Shown here piece by piece: positions 1-7,239 of a DNA stretch of 64,000 nucleotides. The position numbers and the translations under genes are program-made. Origin of the DNA: Pseudomonadota bacterium (GTDB taxonomy: Bacteria > Pseudomonadota > Alphaproteobacteria > Sphingomonadales > Sphingomonadaceae); assembly GCA_039818985.1 (NCBI GenBank), contig JBCBSU010000001.1:1886367-1950366 (forward strand), written 5' to 3'. The stretch's first letter is position 1. Each line of letters begins with the position of its first letter. Below the pieces are notes generated by a model that ran no database searches, was not told where the DNA came from, and saw nothing but the letters and a program-made list of their open reading frames with translations.

Positions 1-15
1 CTGGCTGGTCATAGC

Positions 16-567
16 TCAGACCTTGGTCGCGCCCGTAAAGGTCGGCACCGAATAGACCACGGCATCGATGACCGAGTCAGTGGTGATGTCATCGCCATTA
101 TAATAGACCAGACGGTGGGTCGGCGTGGCGATCAGCGAACCGGGATTGGTTGGCGCGATTTGCACCGTGCCACGCCAGCCGGTCCCGCCCTGCGGAATCG
201 CAACATCCTGCTCTGTGGCTGTCGGTGGCGAAATGGCCTGGACGCCATAAATAAGCGTCTCACCGGCATTGATTGTCTGGTACAGAAAACCGATGCTGGT
301 CGAGCCGAAAAATGTCGAGCCGGGCACAATGTTCACATTACCATTGGCATCGATATATTGTGCAAATACTCCGTTGCGCCCCATGCCTGAATTGAATTGC
401 GTCGTCTCGTCGAAAACAATGTTGAACTGCGTGGCCGATGCACCGGGAACGAGCGAAATCTGCACAAAATAACCCTGCAGCGCAAAAGGGTTGGCGGCAG
501 TAGGCGGAAGAACTCCATTGGGAACGAGGTTTTCTGCGAGAATTTCAAAGGATGAAAACAGGGTCAT
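16..567 (-). CDS. Hypothetical protein, 183 aa
   Basis: I do not recognise this protein. It is 183 residues, opens with MTLFSSFEILAENLVPNG, has no signal peptide or membrane segment, and is rich in Thr, Asn, Gly and aromatic residues in alternating hydrophobic patterns that suggest an all-beta fold. The start is supported by a GGGAGGA ribosome binding site 9-10 bases upstream. A perfect 10-bp inverted repeat lies immediately upstream of that site, so expression is probably controlled by a repressor or by leader structure. G+C is lower than in most neighbours, and the upstream DNA is AT-rich, which may indicate an acquired gene. It is an isolated gene: the next gene (accC) begins a separate unit 330 bases away. 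Confidence 0.6.
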   Translation of the reverse strand: MTLFSSFEILAENLVPNGVLPPTAANPFALQGYFVQISLVPGASATQFNIVFDETTQFNSGMGRNGVFAQYIDANGNVNIVPGSTFFGSTSIGFLYQTINAGETLIYGVQAISPPTATEQDVAIPQGGTGWRGTVQIAPTNPGSLIATPTHRLVYYNGDDITTDSVIDAVVYSVPTFTGATKV

Positions 568-587
568 AAGGCAATATCCTCCCGTTT

Positions 588-610
588 CAGTAAATCAGGG
601 TGATTTACTG
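588..610. promoter_or_regulatory. Perfect 10-bp inverted repeat in the leader of the 183-aa gene
   Basis: CAGTAAATCA (588-597), three bases GGG, then TGATTTACTG (601-610). The arms match exactly. The element sits just upstream of the Shine-Dalgarno sequence of the leftward gene starting at 567, where a repressor operator or an mRNA hairpin would act. Its function is inferred from position and symmetry only. Confidence 0.5.
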
Positions 611-900
611 CTATACTATTGTCAGTACTCTTTATTATGCGAATCATATACATGATTTTACATGAGTCGACAAATGAACTTATGTGATTACAGAGTGATT
701 TCGACACAATGTAACATTATATCTTTTGAGAGATGGCAGAATAGTGCCGATTTAGAGCGAGATTACAGCAAAAATATTTTGCGGTCGCTTTGGAGTAATT
801 AGTTATTACACTGTTATTACACCGGTCGCCATAATTCGTCCCGATACCGTCTCAATGGTTGTCGGGATAATTACAAAACGCCGGCTCTCACCTGGCTTAA
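611..900. other. AT-rich intergenic stretch
   Basis: There is no open frame with a ribosome binding site, and no RNA gene was recognised. The stretch is markedly AT-rich compared with the rest of the window. It probably carries the promoter of the leftward 183-aa gene and the 3' end of the accC transcript. No clear hairpin plus T-run terminator was seen. Confidence 0.4.
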
Positions 901-2250
901 TCAGTCCTTGTTTTTCTCAAGCCATTGCTCGAGCCATTTGATGCTGTACTCGCCCGCCTGGAATTCGGGATCGTCGAGCAGCGCCTGGTGCAGCGGAATA
1001 GTGGTCTTCATCCCCTCGATGACATATTCTTCCAGTGACCGGCGCAACCGCATCATACATTTCTCGCGGGTCTTGCCATAGACGATCAGCTTGGAGATCA
1101 TGCTGTCATAATAGGGCGGCACCGAATAGCCGTGATACAAACCGCTATCGACCCGCACATGCATGCCGCCGGGCGGATGATAGCCGGTGACCTTGCCGGG
1201 TGATGGCGCAAAGGTCCTCGGGTCTTCGGCATTGATACGGCATTCAATCGCATGGCCGTGCAGCTCCACCTCATCCTGGGTAAAGCTGAGCGGTTCACCG
1301 GCGGCGATCAATATCTGTTCGCGCACCAGATCGATCCCGGTAATCGCCTCCGTCACCGGATGCTCGACCTGCAGCCGTGTGTTCATCTCGATAAAATAAA
1401 ACTGGCCGTCTTCGTAGAGGAACTCGATCGTACCGGCGCCGCGATAGCCCATATCGGACATCGCCTTGACGATGATGTCTCCCATTTCGGCGCGCTGCTT
1501 TTCGGTAATGACCGGCGACGGTGCTTCCTCCAGCACCTTCTGGTGCCGCCGTTGCAGCGAACAATCGCGTTCGCCCAGATGCACCGCATTGCCCTTGCCA
1601 TCCCCGAACACCTGAAATTCGATATGCCGCGGATTACCAAGATATTTCTCCATATAGACGGTCGGGTCGCCAAAGGCTGCCGCCGCTTCGGTCGATGCCT
1701 GCTGCATCAGGCCCTCAAGCTGGTCTTCGCTCTCCACCACCTGCATGCCGCGGCCGCCGCCGCCCGATGCCGCCTTGATCAGCACCGGATAGCCAATGTC
1801 GGCAGCCAGCTTCCTCGCCTCTTCGGGTGATTCCAGCGCACCGTCCGACCCCGGCACCAGCGGCAGGCCCAGTGCGCCAGCGGTCTTCTTCGCTGCGACC
1901 TTGTCACCCATGGTGTGAATATGCTCGGGCTTGGGGCCGATCCAGGCGATGTCATGCGCCTCGACGATCTCTGCGAATTTGGCGTTTTCCGACAGGAAAC
2001 CATAGCCCGGATGGATGGCATCGGCATGGCTGATCTCGGCGGCCGAGATGATTGACGGAATGTTGAGATAGCTCTCGCGGGTCGGCGGCGGGCCGATACA
2101 GATCGCTTCATCGGCGAGACGTACATGCATTGCCATTTCATCGGCGGTCGAGTGCACCGCCACCGTCTTGATTCCCATTTCATGCGCCGCACGGTGGATG
2201 CGCAGCGCAATTTCGCCACGATTGGCGATCAGGATCTTCTTGATGCTCAT
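901..2250 (-). CDS. accC: Acetyl-CoA carboxylase, biotin carboxylase subunit
   Basis: AccC carboxylates the biotin carried on AccB using ATP and bicarbonate, the first half-reaction of malonyl-CoA synthesis for fatty acids. The 449-residue length matches the family. The N-terminus [14 protein letters not shown] is the signature of biotin carboxylases. The ATP-grasp glycine loop GGGGRGMQ lies near residue 165, and the catalytic stretch [14 protein letters not shown] lies near residue 290. It follows accB by 15 bases on the same strand and is the last gene of aroQ-accB-accC, an arrangement common in alphaproteobacteria. The ATG start gives the conserved N-terminus directly. Confidence 0.97.
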   Translation of the reverse strand: MSIKKILIANRGEIALRIHRAAHEMGIKTVAVHSTADEMAMHVRLADEAICIGPPPTRESYLNIPSIISAAEISHADAIHPGYGFLSENAKFAEIVEAHDIAWIGPKPEHIHTMGDKVAAKKTAGALGLPLVPGSDGALESPEEARKLAADIGYPVLIKAASGGGGRGMQVVESEDQLEGLMQQASTEAAAAFGDPTVYMEKYLGNPRHIEFQVFGDGKGNAVHLGERDCSLQRRHQKVLEEAPSPVITEKQRAEMGDIIVKAMSDMGYRGAGTIEFLYEDGQFYFIEMNTRLQVEHPVTEAITGIDLVREQILIAAGEPLSFTQDEVELHGHAIECRINAEDPRTFAPSPGKVTGYHPPGGMHVRVDSGLYHGYSVPPYYDSMISKLIVYGKTREKCMMRLRRSLEEYVIEGMKTTIPLHQALLDDPEFQAGEYSIKWLEQWLEKNKD

Positions 2251-2265
2251 AGCGTCCGGTCCGCC

Positions 2266-2769
2266 CTATGCGATGACGACGAGCGGTTGCTCGAATTCCA
2301 CCGGCTGGCCGTCTTCGACCAGTACCGCCTTGACGGTGCCGGCGCGATCGGCGGTGATCGGGTTCATAACCTTCATCGCCTCGATAATCAGCAGATTGTC
2401 GCCTTCCTTGACTGTATCACCAACAATGACGAACGGAGCGGCTTCGGGGGACGGAGCCAGATAGGCGGTGCCGACCATTGGTGATTTCAACGCATTGGCG
2501 GTATCGGCAGCGGCTGCAGCAGGTGACTCGGCAGCCGCAGCTGCCGGGGCGGCGGCCGGTGCAGCAACAGGTGCCGGGGCTGGAACCGCAACAGCAGCGG
2601 CAGCCGGGGCGACGGACAGCGTCCGCGCCACGCGAATCTTGCGGTCACCATCCTCGACCTCGATCTCGCTCAGATCGGTCTCGCCCAGCAGTTCCGCCAG
2701 CTCGCGGACCAGCGCCGCGTCGATGCGAATGCCGTCAGTGGCGCGTGATTTGCGTTGATTTTCCCCCAT
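2266..2769 (-). CDS. accB: Acetyl-CoA carboxylase, biotin carboxyl carrier protein
   Basis: AccB carries biotin between the biotin carboxylase (AccC, immediately downstream) and the carboxyltransferase. The protein has 167 residues in three parts: an N-terminal helical segment, an Ala/Pro-rich flexible linker (about residues 55-95), and a C-terminal biotinyl domain containing the biotinylation motif EAMKVMN, whose lysine is the attachment site. Length and layout are normal for the family. An AGGGA ribosome binding site precedes the ATG. It lies in one unit with accC and probably with aroQ, which is about 150 bases upstream. Confidence 0.96.
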   Translation of the reverse strand: MGENQRKSRATDGIRIDAALVRELAELLGETDLSEIEVEDGDRKIRVARTLSVAPAAAAVAVPAPAPVAAPAAAPAAAAAESPAAAAADTANALKSPMVGTAYLAPSPEAAPFVIVGDTVKEGDNLLIIEAMKVMNPITADRAGTVKAVLVEDGQPVEFEQPLVVIA

Positions 2770-2922
2770 GGTCGTCCCTTCATGGCTGATGCGCGCATCT
2801 TGTCCGATGCGTCGATATTCTGATGTCGTTCCCGCCTATGCCCGCTGAGATGGCGTGCTGACAAGCCCAAAGCGTTGATCACAGGCAATGTTGTTGCCCC
2901 GCCGTAACGGCTGATGCCCCGG

Positions 2923-3363
2923 TCAGAGCCGCGCCGCAGCTTCCAGCGCTGACAGATAGGATTGCGCCCCGAGCCCGGAAATGCTGGCCCTGGCGGCACG
3001 GCCGACCCAGCTTCTGTGGCGGAAGCGTTCGCGCACCGCCAGGTTGGAAAGATGCACTTCGATCACCGGTGTGTCGATCGAACGGATCGCGTCATAGAGC
3101 GCAATGGATGTATGGGTATAGGCGCCGGCATTGAGCAGCACCGCCTTTGCCCCCGCGCCGTGCGCCTCGTGCAGCCAGTCGATCAGATGGCCTTCATGAT
3201 TGGACTGGCGCAGGTCAATTGCCAGCCCCAGCTCCCCCGCCCTGTCCTCGAGCATGGCGGCGATATCGTCGAGTGTCTCCGATCCATATATCTCCGGCTC
3301 TCTGAGGCCGAGCCGGTTGAGATTGGGTCCGTTCAAGACATAGATCATGTTGCTGTCGCTCAT
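2923..3363 (-). CDS. aroQ: Type II 3-dehydroquinate dehydratase
   Basis: This enzyme dehydrates 3-dehydroquinate to 3-dehydroshikimate, the third step of the shikimate pathway. At 146 residues it fits the small dodecameric type II class. The N-terminal stretch VLNGPNLNRLGLREPEIYG contains the active-site loop Arg and Tyr, and the central segment NAGAYTHTSIALYDAI and the EVHLSN motif are also characteristic. A GAGGAA ribosome binding site precedes the ATG. It is the likely first gene of aroQ-accB-accC and is divergent from the PilZ gene. Confidence 0.95.
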   Translation of the reverse strand: MSDSNMIYVLNGPNLNRLGLREPEIYGSETLDDIAAMLEDRAGELGLAIDLRQSNHEGHLIDWLHEAHGAGAKAVLLNAGAYTHTSIALYDAIRSIDTPVIEVHLSNLAVRERFRHRSWVGRAARASISGLGAQSYLSALEAAARL

Positions 3364-3550
3364 GCCGGTTCCTCTGCTGCGTTCGCGACGCTGTTATCCG
3401 CCCGACACTATCCCGTCAAACCGGACGCCCGGCAACACGCCGCGCGGTGCATCAGGACATAGTGGTTGACGCCAATTTAACCACGTCCCGACGCGACCGT
3501 TATTACGTAGGCAATGTTACGTCGAAATACATATCGGATGGAGGTCGCGC

Positions 3551-4408
3551 ATGTCTGACGACAAGGCGCCTGGCCGACCTGCGCCCGATGCTGCGACCGA
3601 TACAGGGCAGGATGCCTCGCTCTCCGACAGCATGTCGCATGCCCGGTCGCATTTTCGTATGCAGCAGGGTGTGCCGACGGTAGCCAATGACCTGCCGCCG
3701 GAGCAGCAGCAACCCGACGCCATTGCCGTTGGCGGCGAGGCACACCATTCGGTCGCGCCGCCCCCTGTCCCGACGCAAGCACCGCCTCTGGCACCGCCCC
3801 CGGCACCTGCACCCTGCGCCGCCAGCATTGCCCCGGATGATCCGGCAGCTGCTCCTGCCGCCGCTGAAAATCCTGCGCCAGCCCCCGCGGCCCCGGCTGC
3901 CGGGCCTGCATCCCCCACGCCCCAGGCCCAGGATTCATCGGCGCCCCAGCCACCACCCGCAACCGCACAGCCGGACGTCGATGCACCGCGCCAGCGACCA
4001 CCCGAGCTGACCCGCAACCAAGCCGAGCCGCGCACGGCGCGGCTGATCCGCATGCACATCGTCCACCCCGAAATCGGGACGATCGACACCACCATCCGCA
4101 ATGTCTCCGCCCATGGCATGGGCGGCATCACCAGCGCTGCGATCAGGCCCGGTGATATTGTCGAGCTACACCTGACCGATGGCCGGCATATCAAGGCGGA
4201 AATCCGCTGGACCCGCCCGCAAAAGGACCGCATCGCCTTCGGCCTGCGCTGCCGCGAACCGCTCAACCTCGAGCAGTTCTCCAACAATTGCGACGACAAA
4301 ACCTGGGAACGCACGGTGATCAAGCCGCTCGATGAAGGCCATGTCTTCACCCGCTACCGCGCGGTCAGGCAGCCCGCCAAAAGACCCGGCTTCGGCCGCT
4401 TTGTCTGA
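3551..4408 (+). CDS. PilZ-domain protein with a long Pro/Ala-rich linker
   Basis: The C-terminal part (about residues 160-255) reads as a PilZ domain, the fold that usually binds cyclic di-GMP. It has the D/N-x-S-x-x-G motif as NVSAHG, followed by beta strands up to RIAFGLRC. The expected upstream RxxxR is not seen: the arginines of EPRTARLIRM are spaced by three, so binding is doubtful or altered. Residues about 65-150 are a low-complexity Pro/Ala linker, and the first 60 residues are polar. There is no signal peptide, so a cytosolic protein is expected. A GGAGG ribosome binding site stands 6 bases before the ATG. It converges on the calcium-repeat gene, with a GC-rich hairpin (4420-4437) between the stops. 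Confidence 0.8.
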   Translation: MSDDKAPGRPAPDAATDTGQDASLSDSMSHARSHFRMQQGVPTVANDLPPEQQQPDAIAVGGEAHHSVAPPPVPTQAPPLAPPPAPAPCAASIAPDDPAAAPAAAENPAPAPAAPAAGPASPTPQAQDSSAPQPPPATAQPDVDAPRQRPPELTRNQAEPRTARLIRMHIVHPEIGTIDTTIRNVSAHGMGGITSAAIRPGDIVELHLTDGRHIKAEIRWTRPQKDRIAFGLRCREPLNLEQFSNNCDDKTWERTVIKPLDEGHVFTRYRAVRQPAKRPGFGRFV

Positions 4409-4455
4409 CAGCAGCCGGAGGCGGCCATCAGGCCGCCCGGCCGGCGCTGCGCGGT

Positions 4456-5328
4456 TCAGCCGCCCGGCTTGAAATCCGGTTCATTATAATCGTCGACGCC
4501 ATTATTGTCCCTGTCATAGGGATATTTGTCTTTGGCGTCCGGTATCCCGTCACCGTCCTTGTCGGTCTCCATCTTGTCATTATCCTCATATTCGTCATTG
4601 TCATGGTTGCGGGTGCTACTCTCATTGCCATTCGCGCGCCGCTCAGCCTCATCGCTCAGCCCGTCATTGTCATCATCCTGGTCAAACCGGTCGAGAATGC
4701 CGTCATTGTCATGATCCAGCGGATATTTCTCCTCGCTGTCGATCAGCCCGTCATTATCGTCGTCCTTGTCATCCTTGTCGTCGACACCGTCATTGTCATG
4801 ATCATATCGCCGGTCACGCGGATCGCTGTCGGGAATGCCGTTATTGTCGTCGTCCAGGTCCTGCCAGTCTGGGCAGCCATCATTGTCGTGATCATAGGGC
4901 ATCTTGTCCTCTTTATCGGGGATGCCGTCATCATCATCATCCGGGTCCTCGGCATCGACCTTGCCGTCGCCGTCGGAGTCATATTTCTTCGGGTCATATT
5001 TCTCGTCTTTGCGCGGGTCCTTCGCCTTGGGGTCCTTCATATTGTTCTTGTCATAGGGGTATCGGTCGCTCTCATTGGGCTTGCCATCGCCATCAATGTC
5101 CTTGTCATCCTCGTCGCGAATGCCGTCATTGTCATGGTCATAGGGCATCTTGTCCTCATCATTGGGGGTGCCGTCATTGTCCCAGTCGGTGTCGAAACGG
5201 TCGGCAATGCCGTCGCCATCGCCATCGGCTTTGGGCGCCTGCGATTTGGCCATCGCCCCCGGCGCAGCCGCCAGCGACAAAGCCATGGCCGCAACACCGG
5301 CGGACAGGCAGAAAGAGAATGTACGCAT
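4456..5328 (-). CDS. Secreted protein with thrombospondin type 3-like calcium repeats
   Basis: The protein has 290 residues: a Sec signal peptide (positively charged start, hydrophobic core, AMA cleavage region near residue 27), then almost entirely Asp-rich repeats of the form DxDxDGxxD, such as DHDNDGIRDEDD. Such repeats bind calcium in thrombospondin type 3 and OmpA-associated proteins. No other domain, OmpA anchor or sortase signal follows; it ends in FKPGG. It should be an exported, strongly acidic, calcium-stabilised rod. There is one Cys in the mature protein (KDNDGCPDW region). It is a lone gene on the same strand as the three-gene unit upstream but separated by about 480 bases. The partner is unknown. 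Confidence 0.75.
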   Translation of the reverse strand: MRTFSFCLSAGVAAMALSLAAAPGAMAKSQAPKADGDGDGIADRFDTDWDNDGTPNDEDKMPYDHDNDGIRDEDDKDIDGDGKPNESDRYPYDKNNMKDPKAKDPRKDEKYDPKKYDSDGDGKVDAEDPDDDDDGIPDKEDKMPYDHDNDGCPDWQDLDDDNNGIPDSDPRDRRYDHDNDGVDDKDDKDDDNDGLIDSEEKYPLDHDNDGILDRFDQDDDNDGLSDEAERRANGNESSTRNHDNDEYEDNDKMETDKDGDGIPDAKDKYPYDRDNNGVDDYNEPDFKPGG

Positions 5329-5807
5329 AAGGAGTCTCCCTGAAAAAAGCGCATCCGGGCCGGTGACGGATGCAAAATCAACAAAGCGACTCCCCGGTTC
5401 GTGTCACCGATCCTAACAGCCAGAAAAATAACGTAAAGTGATGCGGGGCACAGGCCGGGCTGGCAACGGCACGAGGCGAAAGGGCGCGGCGCGGGCCGGT
5501 CCAACAAAAGGGGACACAGGGTGACACCTCGTCACCCATGGTTTTGCGCGAGAAGGCGGGGCGATCGCATGGGAAAGCAATGGAGAAATGCGAAACCGCA
5601 CGATGAGAGCACAGGGTGACAGTTTTGCCCCTGAATGCGGAAAAATCGCAGCACCGGATCAACAGGTGGAAAGAGCGGTGTCGAGAGTATCAGGGATTGG
5701 GGGTATGGGACATGGAGGGAGGCGGTGCTTTCATAACTGAACGCAATCCACCGGAGAACGCCTTCGCATTCCCCGGTGAGTCGGCACTGTGGCGCTGGCA
5801 GAGCGCG
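5329..5807. other. Intergenic region with direct and inverted repeats
   Basis: I see no convincing gene in these 479 bases; the frames present lack ribosome binding sites and overlap the small gene ending at 5808. The region holds a short inverted repeat, GGGTGAC (5519-5525) and GTCACCC (5531-5537), and the word CACAGGGTGACA twice (5515-5526 and 5610-5621). It lies upstream of the calcium-repeat gene, so these may be regulator sites for it. Confidence 0.35.
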
Positions 5808-5984
5808 TCAGTAATGGTCGTTATAATGGTGGCCGCAATAGCAATATTCGTCATTCTCGCCATAGGGTGAGAAGCCACCACAGCCGCACAGGCTGCATCC
5901 GCCTGTCCCCATTTTCACATCCTTTGCTTCGGATGTCTTGTTATCATGCTCGGCCTGGTCCTTAAGGTCTTTATAATGGTACAT
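5808..5984 (-). CDS. Small Cys/His-rich protein, 58 aa
   Basis: This short frame starts MYHYKDLKDQAEHDN and ends GHHYNDHY. It has an excellent ribosome binding site (GGAGG, about 8 bases before the ATG). The second half carries CSLCGCGG, then YCYC followed by GHH and a final HY: five cysteines at residues 30, 33, 35, 48 and 50 plus three histidines. This pattern suggests a bound metal (zinc or iron-sulfur). There is no signal peptide or membrane segment. It follows the 166-aa coiled-coil gene by 36 bases and is likely the last gene of a three-gene operon. I know no matching family; a metallothionein-like or redox role is only a guess. Confidence 0.7.
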   Translation of the reverse strand: MYHYKDLKDQAEHDNKTSEAKDVKMGTGGCSLCGCGGFSPYGENDEYCYCGHHYNDHY

Positions 5985-6020
5985 GATTATTTCCTCCCAC
6001 CATCTCTATTATATGCCTGA

Positions 6021-6521
6021 TCAGCAGACATTGTCGACAATTGTCTGTTTGTTGTCGACCTCCTTCTTCCATCTTTCCTCCCGCGAGCGTGCGGTATCGG
6101 CAACGCTTTTTGCCCTCTCATAGGTGCTCAGGGCGTTGTTGGAGGTGGTCTTCGCATTTTCCAGATTGGTCAAGGCCTGGTCCATGGCGGTCTTGGCGTT
6201 CGCCGTTGCCTGCTGCAGCTGGGCCGACTGGTTGTCCTGGCCATAGCCTGCGCCGCCACCGAGATTTCCAGTGTTGAAAGCATTGTCGGGGGTTACCGCC
6301 TTCTCCGCATCCACCGCCGCCTGATGGGCGCGCTGGGCCTGGCCATAGATGCGGCTGCAATTCTCAACCTCGTTGCGCGCATTCTGCAGCTCCCGTTCGG
6401 CATTTGTCTCGTCGCGCTCGGCGCTGTCCTTTTCACGGACGGCGCTGTCATATTCATTTTTTACCCGATCGCGCTCGGCCTTGGCATTGGTGCATTCCTG
6501 GCTTTCCTCATTTCCGAACAT
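6021..6521 (-). CDS. Coiled-coil protein of unknown function, 166 aa
   Basis: Residues about 8-75 and 95-160 are highly charged or Ala/Gln-rich heptad-like helices (for example RDRVKNEYDSAVREKDSAER), separated by a Gly-rich hinge (NLGGGAGYGQ, about 84-95). Two long coiled coils are therefore expected. There are three cysteines, at residues 10 and 55 and as the very last residue (NVC end). There is no signal peptide, so it is cytosolic. It lies 51 bases downstream of the 172-aa gene and 36 bases upstream of the 58-aa Cys/His gene, and all three point left. The family is not recognised. It could be a structural or scaffold protein, judging only by its shape. Confidence 0.7.
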   Translation of the reverse strand: MFGNEESQECTNAKAERDRVKNEYDSAVREKDSAERDETNAERELQNARNEVENCSRIYGQAQRAHQAAVDAEKAVTPDNAFNTGNLGGGAGYGQDNQSAQLQQATANAKTAMDQALTNLENAKTTSNNALSTYERAKSVADTARSREERWKKEVDNKQTIVDNVC

Positions 6522-6572
6522 GGTCTTTCCCTTCCTGACTGGATTTCAATATGTCTTGTTCAAAACCGGCTA

Positions 6573-7091
6573 TCAGCTGCGCAGCATGTCCATGAAGCTG
6601 CTATGGCTGCGATCCATGCTGCCCGAGCGCATGGAATTGATATCGCTGTAGATATTGGCGATGTCGCTATTGGTCTGGCGGTTGGTGTTCCAGATGTTCT
6701 GCTGGGTCCGCTGGTTGTCGGCGGTCATGCTCTTATAGCCCTGCATGACGGTATCCAGCGCCTTTTTGGTGTTCTCCTCGGCCTTGCCGATGGCCGTGTC
6801 GAGATCGTTCAGCCCCTGTTCCTGCAACGCCTTGGCCGACGGTCGCAGCATGGTCAGAAACTCCATCTGATGGCGCGACTGCATCTCGAACGCCATCACC
6901 GCCTGCGGCTGCATCGGCTGCATGTAGATCATGGCGTTGACCGACTGATACCATTGCTGGATCCATTGCGCATGCATCTGGTCCGCCTTGGTCACCAGTT
7001 CGGTGAGATTGGTAGATATCGCCGAAAAGTGGTCCTTCGCTTCATCAGCGGGGTTGGTATCAGTGTTATTACTGTTGTTTGTCTCTGCCAT
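6573..7091 (-). CDS. Helical Met/Gln/Asn-rich protein, 172 aa
   Basis: This is a 172-residue, probably all-helical cytosolic protein. It has a polar Asn/Thr-rich start, an amphipathic centre with clustered Met, Gln and Trp (IQQWYQSVNAMIYMQPMQP), and a second half of long polar helices ending SSFMDMLRS. There is no signal peptide. The amphipathic centre is vaguely reminiscent of phasins, but no family signature is present. It is the first gene of a three-gene leftward operon. A CRP/FNR-like palindrome lies about 57 bases upstream of the ATG, so the operon is probably regulated by carbon, energy or oxygen status. Confidence 0.7.
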   Translation of the reverse strand: MAETNNSNNTDTNPADEAKDHFSAISTNLTELVTKADQMHAQWIQQWYQSVNAMIYMQPMQPQAVMAFEMQSRHQMEFLTMLRPSAKALQEQGLNDLDTAIGKAEENTKKALDTVMQGYKSMTADNQRTQQNIWNTNRQTNSDIANIYSDINSMRSGSMDRSHSSFMDMLRS

Positions 7092-7147
7092 TGTTCTAAC
7101 TCCACAGTTGCTATGCTGTAGTAATTAGAATCAGGAGACGAATATTG

Positions 7148-7165
7148 CTGTGACAGCAGTCACAG
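7148..7165. promoter_or_regulatory. CRP/FNR-family operator upstream of the three-gene operon
   Basis: CTGTGAC (7148-7154) and GTCACAG (7159-7165) are separated by four bases. This contains the textbook Crp half-sites TGTGA (7149-7153) and TCACA (7160-7164) with a 6-base spacer. It lies about 57 bases upstream of the ATG at 7091, within promoter distance. Regulator identity is inferred. Confidence 0.6.
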
Positions 7166-7239
7166 ACCGCAATATCGACCGGAAAAAATGGCCAAGCTAC
7201 GGATTTGGCAGCATTATTTCTGAAAGAAACACAGGATTC

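Noticed and set aside
4420-4437. GGCGGCC-ATCA-GGCCGCC hairpin between convergent genes
   Set aside because: It could end both transcripts but has no T-run on either strand, so it was not listed as a terminator.
4456-5328. Regularly repeated DNA that could suggest a CRISPR or satellite array
   Set aside because: The periodicity comes from protein-coding Asp/Asn/Gly repeats; units vary in length and there are no constant repeats with unique spacers.
4603-5343. Long hydrophobic open frame on the plus strand (about 246 codons)
   Set aside because: It is the antisense of the Asp-repeat gene: GAT/GAC repeats read backwards give Val/Ile codons. It has no ribosome site.
5519-5537. GGGTGAC/GTCACCC as a CRP site
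   Set aside because: The half-sites lack the TGTGA core and the spacing does not fit Crp/Fnr.
5616-5870. 84-codon plus-strand frame with a C-terminal hydrophobic segment
   Set aside because: It overlaps antisense the better-supported 58-aa Cys/His gene and lacks a ribosome binding site.
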